From Epibacterium sp. Ofav1-8 (GTDB lineage Bacteria > Pseudomonadota > Alphaproteobacteria > Rhodobacterales > Rhodobacteraceae), in NCBI RefSeq assembly GCF_022348185.1, contig NZ_JAKRFD010000013.1, positions 1 to 64,000 of the forward strand: 64,000 nucleotides of DNA. The letters run 5' to 3'. Made by a program: the position numbers and the translations under genes. Position 1 is the stretch's first letter; every line of letters starts with the position of its first letter. The notes under the pieces are model-generated. The model did no database searches. It saw only the letters and a program-made list of their open reading frames with translations, and had not been told where the DNA came from. This document shows, in pieces, positions 1-8,159 of this stretch.

Positions 1-525
1 GGCGGGTTTGATAATCACCGCGCAGCCCGCAGCCAGGGCGGGCGCGATCTTGCGGGTGCCCATGGCGGCGGGGTAGTTCCAAGGCGTGACCAGAACCGCC
101 AGCCCCGCCGGTTTGTGCTGCACCATGATGCGCGCGCCCGAGGCGGGCGCATGGGTGAGCATCCCGTCGGCGCGCACGGCTTCCTCGGAAAACCAGCGGA
201 AAAATTCTGCCGCATAGGTGGCTTCTCCCATGGCATCGGCGCGGGCCTTGCCGTTTTCCAACGTGATGTAATGGGCAAATTCCTCCAGCCGCGCGTTCAT
301 CAGCTCCCAGGCCTTGCGCAATACCTCGGACCGCTGGCGCGGGGTGCGCGCGGCCCAGTCCTTCATGGCGGCTTCGGCGGCGTCCAATGCGGCGTCGGCA
401 TCGCTGATTTCGGCAGAGGCGACCGAGGTGATCACCTCTTCGGTGGCGGGGTTCACCACGTCAAAGCGGGTCTTTTCGGCGCCGGGCACCCATGTGCCGT
501 TGATGTAAAGATCGGTGCATTCCAT
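1..525 (-). CDS. NAD(P)-dependent aldehyde dehydrogenase, 3' part cut by window edge
   Basis: The visible 175 residues are the N-terminal third of an aldehyde dehydrogenase (about 480 residues in the family). They begin with the typical LYINGTWV and NPATEE segments, then ENGKA, then TPWNYP and the Rossmann segment ending VIIKPA. The catalytic Cys and Glu lie beyond the window, so activity cannot be judged. An in-frame ATG at 537 is possible, but the ATG at 525 has GGAG six bases upstream and is preferred. It is the last visible gene of a minus-strand operon behind the E2-like, E1 and M24 genes, so it may oxidise an aldehyde made by that pathway; the substrate is unknown. Succinate-semialdehyde dehydrogenase-like enzymes are the nearest type by eye. 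Confidence 0.85.
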   Translation of the reverse strand, partial: MECTDLYINGTWVPGAEKTRFDVVNPATEEVITSVASAEISDADAALDAAEAAMKDWAARTPRQRSEVLRKAWELMNARLEEFAHYITLENGKARADAMGEATYAAEFFRWFSEEAVRADGMLTHAPASGARIMVQHKPAGLAVLVTPWNYPAAMGTRKIAPALAAGCAVIIKPA

Positions 526-540
526 GACAGTCTCCATGGC

Positions 541-1860
541 TCAGAGCAGATGGCGGACGGGCTGTTCCATCCGCGCTGCAAAATTGGAAAGAAGGGCGAC
601 AGCCTCGCGCGCGGTGAGGCTGTGGGCAGCGCATTCCAGCGTCACCACCAGCCCAAAGCCGTCAGCACAGAGCGTCAGCGTTGGGCAGTCCTCGGGTCCG
701 AGGTCAACGCCGCTGATCCGGCTCAGACGCAGATCGCGCAGGCAGAGATCCGGGGGGCTGTCGGGATCGGCCTCGGTGACATCCCCCAAAGGCCCTCGCG
801 GCACCTGATAGAGGCGCTGCGCGCTCAGGGTCTCCACCGCGACAATGGCCGCACGGCCAAGGCTCGCCCCGGCAAAGCCCGCAAGCAGCGCCGCCGCATC
901 GCTGAGGCCCGCAGAGTCTCGCGCCCAGGCGGCAAATTCGGAGAACCCTTCGCTGGCGAGATCGGCGGTCAGACGGCGGGCGCTGGCGGCGGCAGGTTCG
1001 GGTGCCTTGGTGGGCAGGGTGCGCAGGGTCTCAAGATCCGCGACGTGATAGGGTTGCGGATGGCCGGCCTCTGCCAGGCGCGCAAAATCAAGGCCCTGCT
1101 CCAGCGCCAGCCGCCGGGCCTTGGGCGAGGCCAGAATGCGCCCATCAGTGGCGGGCTCCGGTTGCGCGGGCGCCGAGGTTGGCGCTTCAGTTGCGGTTGG
1201 AGCGGCTTTGGCCTCTGGCTCTGCCGGTTGGGCCACGGCGGCGGGTGCCGGGGCGTCGCCGAGGGCGCTGCGGCTCAGTTGCACGGGGGCGTTTGGCTTT
1301 TCTTTGGAGATCACCGCGATCACCTCCCCCACCGGGGCCTCTTCACCCGCTTCGGCCAGAAGGGCCGCGACAAATCCGTTTGTATCGGCCTCGACCTCGA
1401 CGGTGGATTTGTCGGTTTCCACCTCAAAGAGCACATCACCAGAGGCGACCTCATCGCCGGGGCCCTTGTGCCAGGCGACGATCAAGCCGGAGTCCTGGGC
1501 CATACCAAGCGCGGGCATGATGACGCCGTGGCCATCGGGGATTTCCTGTGCCTGGGCGGCAGCGTCAGGGGACGGCGTGCTGGCAGCGTCCCCATCGGAG
1601 GGCGCGGGCGCAGTGGCCTCGGCAGAGGTGCCGATCATCGCGATCACCTCGCCCACGGGCACATCGGCGCCCGCCTCGTGACGCACCTGACTCAGAACCC
1701 CATTGGCCTGTGCCTCGACTTCCATCGTGGCCTTGTCGGTCTCTACCTCAAAGAGCACGTCGCCAGCCGCGACCTCATCACCGGGCGCCTTATGCCACGC
1801 CACGATCAAGCCGGAGTCCTGAGCCATGCCAAGCGCGGGCATGATCACCTCATGCGGCAT
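541..1860 (-). CDS. E2-like protein with two lipoyl domains and a degenerate acyltransferase domain
   Basis: This 439-residue protein has two nearly identical lipoyl domains (about residues 1-80 and 109-190), each with the lipoylation motif ETDKA or ETDKS. An Ala/Pro linker and an E3-binding-like segment (ILASPKARRLALEQGLD, about 240-285) follow. The remaining roughly 150 residues end like an E2 catalytic domain (LLSNFAARMEQPVRHLL), but are far shorter than the usual 230 and lack the HxxxDG motif: the matching position reads CAAHSLTA. It should carry lipoyl groups for the adjacent E1 alpha/beta, but probably cannot transfer the acyl group to CoA by the normal mechanism. The start has GGAG seven bases upstream. 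The gene overlaps the 3' end of E1 beta by 11 bp, so the two are translationally linked. Confidence 0.85.
   Translation of the reverse strand: MPHEVIMPALGMAQDSGLIVAWHKAPGDEVAAGDVLFEVETDKATMEVEAQANGVLSQVRHEAGADVPVGEVIAMIGTSAEATAPAPSDGDAASTPSPDAAAQAQEIPDGHGVIMPALGMAQDSGLIVAWHKGPGDEVASGDVLFEVETDKSTVEVEADTNGFVAALLAEAGEEAPVGEVIAVISKEKPNAPVQLSRSALGDAPAPAAVAQPAEPEAKAAPTATEAPTSAPAQPEPATDGRILASPKARRLALEQGLDFARLAEAGHPQPYHVADLETLRTLPTKAPEPAAASARRLTADLASEGFSEFAAWARDSAGLSDAAALLAGFAGASLGRAAIVAVETLSAQRLYQVPRGPLGDVTEADPDSPPDLCLRDLRLSRISGVDLGPEDCPTLTLCADGFGLVVTLECAAHSLTAREAVALLSNFAARMEQPVRHLL
1421..1860. repeat. Two near-identical lipoyl-domain coding repeats
   Basis: The stretches 1421-1536 and 1745-1860 are close copies offset by exactly 324 bp (108 codons). 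They encode the start of the two lipoyl domains, both beginning MPALGMAQDSGLIVAWHK. Multiple lipoyl domains are normal in E2 proteins, but here the similarity extends to the DNA, which suggests a recent internal duplication or ongoing gene conversion. Confidence 0.8.
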
Positions 1861-2845
1861 GGATCATCTCCCCCGACATCAGCTTGCGCGCCTTCTCGAC
1901 CACGGCCTCCGGGGTGGGCACGGTAAGGTCCTCGAGCGCGGGCGTGAAGGGCACCGGCACATCCATCGCGCCCATGCGCAGCACCGGCGCGTCCAGGTGA
2001 TAAAAGGCCTTCTCGTTGATCCGCCCGGCAATTTCGCCGGTGACGCCATAGCTCTGATGGCCCTCGTCGACGACGATCACGCGCGAGGTCTTCTTGGCGG
2101 AGTTGATCAGCGTGTCCTCATCAAGCGGCACAATGGTGCGCGGGTCGATGACCTCGGCGCTGATGCCCTCCTTGGCGAGGATCTCGGCGGCGGCCTCGCA
2201 GACCTGCACCATGGATGACGTGCCGATCAGGGTGATGTCGGCGCCCTCGCGCAGGATGTTGGCCTCGCCAAAGGGGATCAGATATTCCTCTTCGGGCACC
2301 GGGGCCTTGTCGTTGTACATCAGCTTGTCTTCGAAGATCACAACCGGGTTGTCGTCGCGGATCGCGGTCTTCATCAGCCCCTTGGCTTCATAGGCGGAAG
2401 AGGGCATGGCCACCTTCAGCCCCGGAATATGCGCCACTAGCGCGTGCAGCGATTGCGAGTGCTGCGCGGCCGAGCGCCGGGTCGCGCCCAGATTGGTGCG
2501 CAGGACCAGAGGCGCGCTCATCTTGCCACCGGACATGTAATGGGTCTTGGCAGCCTGATTGCAGAGCTGATCCATGATCAGATAGATGAAATCGCCAAAC
2601 ATCAGGTCCACAACGGGGCGGGTGCCGGTCATCGCCGCCCCCACGGCAAGCCCCATGAAACCGGGCTCTGCGATGGGGGTATCGACCACGCGGCTGGTGC
2701 CGAATTCCTCGACCAGACCGCTCAGCACCTTGAAGGGTGTGCCCGCTTCGGCCACGTCCTCGCCAATGATGAACACGGTCTCATCGCGGCGCATTTCCTC
2801 GGCCAACGCCTCGTTAACGGCTTGGGATAGGGTAATCTCTCGCAT
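1850..2845 (-). CDS. 2-oxoacid dehydrogenase E1 component, beta subunit
   Basis: This 331-residue protein matches the beta subunit of heterotetrameric pyruvate, acetoin or branched-chain 2-oxoacid dehydrogenase E1 along its length (normal length about 325-335). It begins MREITLSQAVNEAL and contains VIGEDVAEAGTPF, the conserved region AQHSQSLHALVAHIPGLKV, and the C-terminal transketolase domain (GTSSMVQVCEAA ... VDEGHQSYGV). The ATG at 2845 is chosen over an in-frame ATG at 2878 because GGAGAG lies four bases before it. It sits between E1 alpha (10 bp upstream) and the E2-like gene (11 bp overlap). Substrate cannot be read from sequence; no E3 gene is visible here. Confidence 0.9.
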   Translation of the reverse strand: MREITLSQAVNEALAEEMRRDETVFIIGEDVAEAGTPFKVLSGLVEEFGTSRVVDTPIAEPGFMGLAVGAAMTGTRPVVDLMFGDFIYLIMDQLCNQAAKTHYMSGGKMSAPLVLRTNLGATRRSAAQHSQSLHALVAHIPGLKVAMPSSAYEAKGLMKTAIRDDNPVVIFEDKLMYNDKAPVPEEEYLIPFGEANILREGADITLIGTSSMVQVCEAAAEILAKEGISAEVIDPRTIVPLDEDTLINSAKKTSRVIVVDEGHQSYGVTGEIAGRINEKAFYHLDAPVLRMGAMDVPVPFTPALEDLTVPTPEAVVEKARKLMSGEMIHAA

Positions 2846-2855
2846 GTCGCTCTCC

Positions 2856-3857
2856 TCAGGCCAGCGCGTGTTTGACATCGGTGAAGACGTGCATGTCGAC
2901 CTCGGACTCGTCGGGGTACCTGGCCTCCAGCGCGTAAGTCACCGCCTCTTCGGCATCCTTGCGCACCGCGTCATTGAGGGCCTCGATCTCGTCTTCGGTG
3001 GCGATGCCCTGCTCCACCAGCCAGCCGCGGAATTTGATGATCGGATCGCGGTTTTCCTTCCAATCCTTCTCTTCTTCCTTGGAGCGGTAATATTCGCGGT
3101 TGATGTCGCCGACGTGGTGGCCGTGATAGCGATAGGTCATCAGCTCCATGAAAAACGGCCCCTCGCCTTTGCGGGCGCGGGCCACCAGTTGTTCGGTCAG
3201 TTCATTGACGGCGAGCACATCCTGCCCGTCCACCTGATGCGCCTCGATGCCAAAGGCCTCGGCGCGGGCGGTGATGGAGCCAGCCGCGATTTCATCGGTG
3301 CGGGTGTATTCCGAGTAGCCGTTGTTTTCGCAGGCATAAATCACCGGCAGCTTCCACAGCGCGGCCATGTTCATGACCTCATACATCAGCCCCTGCGCGG
3401 TGGCGCCATCGCCAAAGAAACAGACCGTCACATCGTCTTTGCCCAAGAGTTTCGCGGTAAAGGCCGACCCCGTCGCGATCCCCATGGAGCCGCCGACAAT
3501 CGCGTTGGCACCGAGGTTGCCATTGGACTGATCGGCGATATGCATGCTGCCACCCTTGCCACGGCAATAGCCCTCTTCCTTGCCCAGAAGCTCGCAGAAC
3601 ATCTCCTTGAACGCGGCCCCCTTGGCGACGCAATGGCCGTGGCCCCGGTGGGTCGAGGTGATCTTGTCGGTGATCTTCAGCGCCTCGCAGATGCCAACGG
3701 CCACGGCCTCTTCGCCGGAGTACATATGCGTGAGCCCCGGCATTTTGGCCGAAAGGTACAGTTGGTTGGCGTTGTCCTCAAACGTGCGGATGCGAACCAT
3801 CTGGCGATACATGCGCAGATAGTCTTCGGTGTTCGATGCTGTCTTGGCGGGACTCAT
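2856..3857 (-). CDS. 2-oxoacid dehydrogenase E1 component, alpha subunit
   Basis: This 333-residue ThDP-dependent subunit shows the family signatures: the HRGHGHCVAKGA region, GKGGSMHI, and the ThDP/Mg motif FGDGATAQG...CENN (GDG through NN). It pairs with the beta subunit immediately downstream to decarboxylate a 2-oxoacid and load the product onto a lipoyl domain, presumably that of the two-lipoyl protein in the same operon. The ATG at 3857 (MSPAKTA) is preceded by a purine-rich AGAGAGAT; the longer upstream reading frame has no family similarity. The pyruvate/acetoin dehydrogenase class fits best, but the substrate is unknown. Confidence 0.9.
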   Translation of the reverse strand: MSPAKTASNTEDYLRMYRQMVRIRTFEDNANQLYLSAKMPGLTHMYSGEEAVAVGICEALKITDKITSTHRGHGHCVAKGAAFKEMFCELLGKEEGYCRGKGGSMHIADQSNGNLGANAIVGGSMGIATGSAFTAKLLGKDDVTVCFFGDGATAQGLMYEVMNMAALWKLPVIYACENNGYSEYTRTDEIAAGSITARAEAFGIEAHQVDGQDVLAVNELTEQLVARARKGEGPFFMELMTYRYHGHHVGDINREYYRSKEEEKDWKENRDPIIKFRGWLVEQGIATEDEIEALNDAVRKDAEEAVTYALEARYPDESEVDMHVFTDVKHALA

Positions 3858-3916
3858 GGGATCTCTCTTTAGAAAAAGTGCCCGGACCCGCAGGCCCGAG
3901 CAGTCTTCGGGGGAGG

Positions 3917-5215
3917 TTAGTAACGGTTGGCGATCGGCAGCTCTTCGGCGGGGAAGAGCGAAATCACCTCGCAGCCGGTGTCTGTCACCACCACCTCTTC
4001 TTCGATCCGCGCGGCGGAATAGCCGTCGCTGGCCGGGCAATAGGTTTCCAGCGCAAAGACCATGCCGGTCTGGATCTCCATCGGGTTGTCGAGGCTGACC
4101 GCGCGCGAAATGATGGGTCGTTCGTGCAGCGCCAGACCCAGCCCGTGGCCGAATTGCAGACCAAAGGCCGACAGCTCGTCCGGGAAGCCAAACTCCTCGG
4201 CCTTGGGCCAGAGTTTGGCAACCTGATCGGTGGTGACGCCCGGTTTAATTGCTTGGATCGACGCATCAATCCATTCGCGCGCCTTGACGTAGGCATCCAC
4301 CTGCGCGGGCGTCGATTTGCCGATGTTGAAGGTCCGATAGTAACAGGTGCGATAGCCCTGATAGCTTTGCAGGATGTCAAAGAACGCCTGATCGCCGGGG
4401 CGGAACATGCGGTCGGTGAAGTTATGCGGATGCGGGTTGCAGCGCTCGCCCGAAATGGCGTTGATCGCCTCCACATCGTCCGAGCCCCACTCGTAGAGGA
4501 GCTTGTTGGACATGGCGACAATCTCGTTTTCGCGCACGCCGGGTTTCAGCTCCTCGTAGATCATGTGGTAGACGCCATCGACCATGCTGGCGGCCTGCGT
4601 CAGCAGCTGGATCTCGTCCCAATTCTTGATCTCGCGCGCCGAGAGCATGATCTGCTGGCCATCCACCACATTGATGCCGGCCTCTTTCAGGGCCTCAAAC
4701 ATGGCGGTTTCGGCATAGTCCACGCCCACCGGCATGCCTTTCATGCCCGCGTCCTCAATGAGGCCCGCGATGTCTTCGGCGTATTTCTTCATCAGGCCAA
4801 AGCTCGGCGGGATGGTGCCGCGCATGCCGACAACGCCCGCGTGGCAGTGATCCGGCACCAACCAGTCGGAGTATTTGCGATGATGCACCGCAGCAGAGCC
4901 AAAGTCCCAGACATGCGGCGCGTCATCGCCCGTGAGCAGGGCGAAGCGGCACATCTTGTCGCGCTCCCACTCGCCGATCTTGGTCGAGGTCACATAGCGG
5001 ATGTTGTTGACATCAAACAGCAAAAGCGAGCCTGCGCTGCTTTTCCTCAATGCCTCGCGGGTGCGGCTCAGCCGGTAGCGGCGCAGCCGGTCGTGATCGA
5101 CGCGGCGCTCAAAATCCACTTGTGTCGGGCCCCATGCGGGCAGGCGGCCTTCCCATTGCCAATTGGGCTCCAGGTCCTGTGGTGTCAGGACGTTCGGGGT
5201 CAGTGCGCGAGACAT
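3917..5215 (-). CDS. M24/creatinase-family protein with an altered metal site
   Basis: This 432-residue protein has the two-domain layout of creatinase and Xaa-Pro peptidases: an N-terminal domain to about residue 180, then a pita-bread domain. Of the five usual M24 metal ligands, Asp280 (AFFDI), His357 (FGHGLG), Glu390 (FALET) and Glu405 (RIEEEV) are present. The second Asp, 11 residues after the first, is replaced by Cys291 (YRTCYYRTF). Canonical proline peptidases need both Asp residues, while creatinase lacks several ligands, so a non-peptidase hydrolase or lyase is plausible. An excellent GGAGG lies four bases before the ATG at 5215. It lies between the E1 genes and an SDR in one operon. 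DMSP lyase DddP is also M24 but differs at this site. Confidence 0.8.
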   Translation of the reverse strand: MSRALTPNVLTPQDLEPNWQWEGRLPAWGPTQVDFERRVDHDRLRRYRLSRTREALRKSSAGSLLLFDVNNIRYVTSTKIGEWERDKMCRFALLTGDDAPHVWDFGSAAVHHRKYSDWLVPDHCHAGVVGMRGTIPPSFGLMKKYAEDIAGLIEDAGMKGMPVGVDYAETAMFEALKEAGINVVDGQQIMLSAREIKNWDEIQLLTQAASMVDGVYHMIYEELKPGVRENEIVAMSNKLLYEWGSDDVEAINAISGERCNPHPHNFTDRMFRPGDQAFFDILQSYQGYRTCYYRTFNIGKSTPAQVDAYVKAREWIDASIQAIKPGVTTDQVAKLWPKAEEFGFPDELSAFGLQFGHGLGLALHERPIISRAVSLDNPMEIQTGMVFALETYCPASDGYSAARIEEEVVVTDTGCEVISLFPAEELPIANRY

Positions 5216-5278
5216 AGCTCCTCCTTCGGGTATGCGCTCGCACACCCGTTTATCGCGTAATTTCAGTTTGTTAGTGTG

Positions 5279-6088
5279 TTACTGGATGCACCAGCCGCCA
5301 TCGATGTGGATCATCTGACCGGTCATGTAGTCGCTGTCGTCCGAGACGAGGAAGGACGCGGTGCCGACGATATCCTTGGGGTAGGACACGCGTTTGATCT
5401 GCAAGGCATCGCGGGCGATGTCGTCATAAGCCTGACCTTCGCGCTCCTTGAAACCGATCTCGACCAGATCCTTGTCGAGCTGCTCCCAAAGCGGCGTCAC
5501 CACCACGCCCGGCGCATAACCGTTGACGGTGATATTATGCTCTGACAGGCCAATCGCCCCGCAATGGGTCAGCGCCAGACAGCCGTATTTCGAGGTACAA
5601 TACACGGTCACATCCACCAGCGGTTTGCGCGACGCGATGCTGCCCACGTTGATGAGCTTGTAGGGGTGATCCGCCATCGGCCCTTGCGCGATCATCTGGC
5701 GGGCGGTCTCCTGCATGCCCAGCCACATCGCCTTGGTGTTGACGTTCATGATCATGTCCCAGTTGTCCTCATCGATATCCATGAAGAACCGGGGCTTGTT
5801 GAGACCAGCGTTGAACAGGCCGACATTGATGGAGCCAAAGGCATCCACGGTCGCCTTGACGGCGGCGGCGTTGTCCTCGCGTTTGGTCACATCCATCCGA
5901 ATGGCGATCGCCTTGCCGTTTCCGGCGGCGTTGATCTTGTCGGCCAGCACCTGCGCTTCATCGCCGTCGAGATCACCGATGCAGACATTTGCCCCCTGCG
6001 CCGCAAAGGCTTCGGCATTGGTCGCCCCCATGCCACGGGCCGCACCCGTAACAAGAATATTTTTACCTTTCAAGCGGTTGGGGTCCAT
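5279..6088 (-). CDS. SDR-family NAD(P)-dependent oxidoreductase
   Basis: This 269-residue classical SDR has the nucleotide motif TGAARGMG (residues 14-21), Asp39 after beta-2 favouring NAD(H), the NAG motif (FNAGLN), and the catalytic Ser150, Tyr163 and Lys167 (YCTSK). The C-terminus (YMTGQMIHIDGGWCIQ) is typical. It is clearly related to the second SDR at 9194-9982, sharing RQMIAQG, HNITV, APGVV, WEQ and SDYMTGQ, so the two may be paralogues acting on successive or epimeric substrates. It lies 20 bp after the regulator gene and upstream of the M24 gene on the same strand. Oxidation of a sugar, polyol or hydroxy acid taken up by the adjacent ABC importer is inferred. Confidence 0.9.
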   Translation of the reverse strand: MDPNRLKGKNILVTGAARGMGATNAEAFAAQGANVCIGDLDGDEAQVLADKINAAGNGKAIAIRMDVTKREDNAAAVKATVDAFGSINVGLFNAGLNKPRFFMDIDEDNWDMIMNVNTKAMWLGMQETARQMIAQGPMADHPYKLINVGSIASRKPLVDVTVYCTSKYGCLALTHCGAIGLSEHNITVNGYAPGVVVTPLWEQLDKDLVEIGFKEREGQAYDDIARDALQIKRVSYPKDIVGTASFLVSDDSDYMTGQMIHIDGGWCIQ

Positions 6089-6108
6089 GATCTCTCCTCC
6101 TAAAGTCG

Positions 6109-7935
6109 CTATGTTCTTTGTGTTGCAATCAGGGCATCGGCCCGTGCCTGTGCCTGTCGCAGGGCCTCGCGCGGGGGGATGACCCCGCGCAGCATGTCGT
6201 GAAATTCCTCGCCACAGATGCGGATGATCTGGCCGATTTCCGGCACCGGCGGGCGCGGCCAGAATTGCAGCTCATCACGCCAGGACATCGCGTCGACCGC
6301 CTCAAAGATCTGCGAGGTCCGCCGCACCTCAGGGTCCGAACCCACCGAGTACCGCGGATTGGTCCGGCTGCCGTGCTGCACAAAGAGCTTCTGCGCCTCG
6401 GGTGAGGTAAACACCATCAGCGCCTCGACAGCGGCAGGAATGCGGTCGGGCGCCAGATTGGCTGGAATGCCCATGACGTAGCCGCCCACCGGGGCAATCG
6501 GGTTGCCGCCCGCACCTGCGGGATGCGGCAGATAGCCGGTCTGACCATAAGCGGGCGAGCTTTCGTCCAGTTCGAAATATGGGGCCAGCAGCGTATAGCC
6601 GTAGGCCATGGCGATATTGCCCGCCGCATAGGGGCGCACCCGCTCGTACCAGGACATCGACAGGATGTCGGGCGGCGAATATTGCAGCAGTTCCAACAGG
6701 TATTCCGCCGCCAGAAGCCCCGCAGGCGTGTCGATGGTGGCGCGGTACGTCCGATCCGCCAGCCCGTCGGTGTCAAACCCGCCGGCGTTGGCAGGCAGGT
6801 CCAGAACCGGTTGGCCGAAATCCGCCATCGTCATCAAGGCCGTATGCCCCAGCGCCGTGCCGCGCGCCGCATTCCACGCAATGCCATAGCGGCCATGGCG
6901 CGGGTCATGCAGCGCCCTTGCGGCGTGTAACAGCGTATCGGTGGTCGCGGGGGGCTCCAGCCCCGCCTCGGCAAAGAGGTCGCGGCGATAGAACAGCAAC
7001 TCCGGCGTGGTCTGCGCGGGCACCCCATAGGCCCGCCCGCCCCAATGCGCCGCCGTCCACCCCGCCGTGTGGAAATCCGCCGTATCCAGCCGGGCCACAT
7101 CCATCACCTGATCGAGCGGCATCAGCACATCTTTGGTGGCAAACTCTCCGATCCAGGGCAGATCGACAGCGATAATGTCGTAGCGGCTGGCGGCGCGGTC
7201 CGCATTGCGCAGGGCCTCTTCGCGCAGCCGGTCGATGGAAAACGCGCGCTGGCTGATCTGAACCCCGATCACCTGTTCAAACTGGCGCTTCAGGTTCTCC
7301 ATCACCATAAAGGTCGGATCCCCATGCACCAGCACCCGCAGGCCGCCCGACACTTTCAACGGCTCGCTGCGCACCCGCATCGGCAGGATCGACTGCGCGG
7401 CGGAATAGCTGCCGCCAAAGTAATAGTCCTTGCTCTCTTGTCCGCGATGACGCCCGCCGTAGCGGCCTTCGGCCATGCGCTGCACCCGCCCGGAGAGCTG
7501 CATCCACTGGTCCAACAGCTTGTCGCTGGGATGCATCGAGAAACTCTTGCCGGATTTGGTGCGCGGGCGCTGCTCGATAAGGCCCGCCTCCACCATTTCC
7601 TTCATCCGGCGGGTGGCGGTTGCATAGGGCACCCGGCTGGCCCCGATCAGCGACGTAGGCGTGATGGTCTTGGCCTCGAAATGCCCCTTGATCAGATGCA
7701 TCGCCATGCGCAGATGGGCATTTGGCACGTAAACATCGAGCGTATCTTCCAGCTCGTCGCTCAGCTCTTCGAGCAGCGACAACGCCCCAAGCGCCTCGGA
7801 TTTCGCCTCAGGCGACACCGGGCCGGTCTGGTCATGTCTGGCGAAGGCATTCATCGGCGCGGTGGACCTTTTGCGATACAGAGGATTGCGGGGTTTCGTG
7901 ATTTTATCCGGATTGGATGATGCGGAGTCGCTCAC
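6109..7935 (-). CDS. Transcription regulator fusing winged helix to a solute-binding-protein domain
   Basis: This protein of about 608 residues has no signal peptide. Residues about 60-140 look like a winged helix-turn-helix (SRVPYATATRRMKEMVEAGLIEQRP, wing with TKSGKSFSM). From about residue 200 to the end it matches family-1 extracellular solute-binding proteins (LLFYRRDLFAEAGLEPP, GGYVMGIPAN, VEALMVFTSPEAQKLF). The likely reading is a cytoplasmic one-component regulator that senses a ligand with a maltose-binding-type fold. The GTG at 7935 is chosen because AAAGGAAAG sits just upstream; an ATG 27 codons in is an alternative. It is the promoter-proximal gene of the minus-strand operon and faces palindromic sites in the divergent promoter. 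Confidence 0.8.
   Translation of the reverse strand: MSDSASSNPDKITKPRNPLYRKRSTAPMNAFARHDQTGPVSPEAKSEALGALSLLEELSDELEDTLDVYVPNAHLRMAMHLIKGHFEAKTITPTSLIGASRVPYATATRRMKEMVEAGLIEQRPRTKSGKSFSMHPSDKLLDQWMQLSGRVQRMAEGRYGGRHRGQESKDYYFGGSYSAAQSILPMRVRSEPLKVSGGLRVLVHGDPTFMVMENLKRQFEQVIGVQISQRAFSIDRLREEALRNADRAASRYDIIAVDLPWIGEFATKDVLMPLDQVMDVARLDTADFHTAGWTAAHWGGRAYGVPAQTTPELLFYRRDLFAEAGLEPPATTDTLLHAARALHDPRHGRYGIAWNAARGTALGHTALMTMADFGQPVLDLPANAGGFDTDGLADRTYRATIDTPAGLLAAEYLLELLQYSPPDILSMSWYERVRPYAAGNIAMAYGYTLLAPYFELDESSPAYGQTGYLPHPAGAGGNPIAPVGGYVMGIPANLAPDRIPAAVEALMVFTSPEAQKLFVQHGSRTNPRYSVGSDPEVRRTSQIFEAVDAMSWRDELQFWPRPPVPEIGQIIRICGEEFHDMLRGVIPPREALRQAQARADALIATQRT
7906..7918. promoter_or_regulatory. Possible outlying operator inside the regulator gene
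   Basis: ATCCG-GAT-TGGAT differs by one base from the palindrome repeated in the adjacent promoter. Its centre (7912) is 83 bp from the centre of the first promoter copy (7995), close to eight helical turns, so it could support looping autorepression. It lies within codons 6-10 of the regulator, so chance similarity is possible. Confidence 0.35.
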
Positions 7936-7987
7936 GGGCTTTCCTTTCGAAGATGTCCAAACTGACACATGCAGCGTAGCGCGAAGG

Positions 7988-8022
7988 TATCCAGATTGGA
8001 TATCGAAACATCCAGATTGGAT
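7988..8022. promoter_or_regulatory. Paired palindromic operators, 21 bp apart
   Basis: Two copies of ATCCA-GAT-TGGAT occur: 7988-8002 (extended to TATCCA/TGGATA) and 8010-8022. Their centres, 7995 and 8016, are 21 bp apart, two turns of the helix. A third degenerate copy with an intact TGGAT half (8038-8042) lies 20 bp further on. They sit in the 224-bp divergent promoter between the fused regulator and the ABC binding-protein gene, as expected for the regulator's binding sites. Confidence 0.75.
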
Positions 8023-8159
8023 ATTTTCGCTACATTTTGGATGACGCAGACTTGGCATTGTGCTCGAAGTCATCCGGTCGTCCGGGTGGTCCATTGGCGT
8101 CCGGGAGGGGCGCTCGGGACTGGAGGAAGTCTCGGGAAAAAACGGGAGGAGATCAAAAT

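Noticed and set aside
115-1926. Long plus-strand open frame opposite the ALDH and E2-like genes
   Set aside because: It mirrors the codon pattern of the minus-strand genes, which have clear domains; its own translation is Gly/Arg/His-rich without recognisable motifs. Similar mirror frames occur throughout the window.
3917-5215. DMSP lyase DddP as the identity of the M24 protein
   Set aside because: DddP belongs to the same fold and is common in this group, but the metal-site segment here (AFFDI to CYYRTF) has Cys where DddP keeps Asp, and the surrounding sequence does not follow it.
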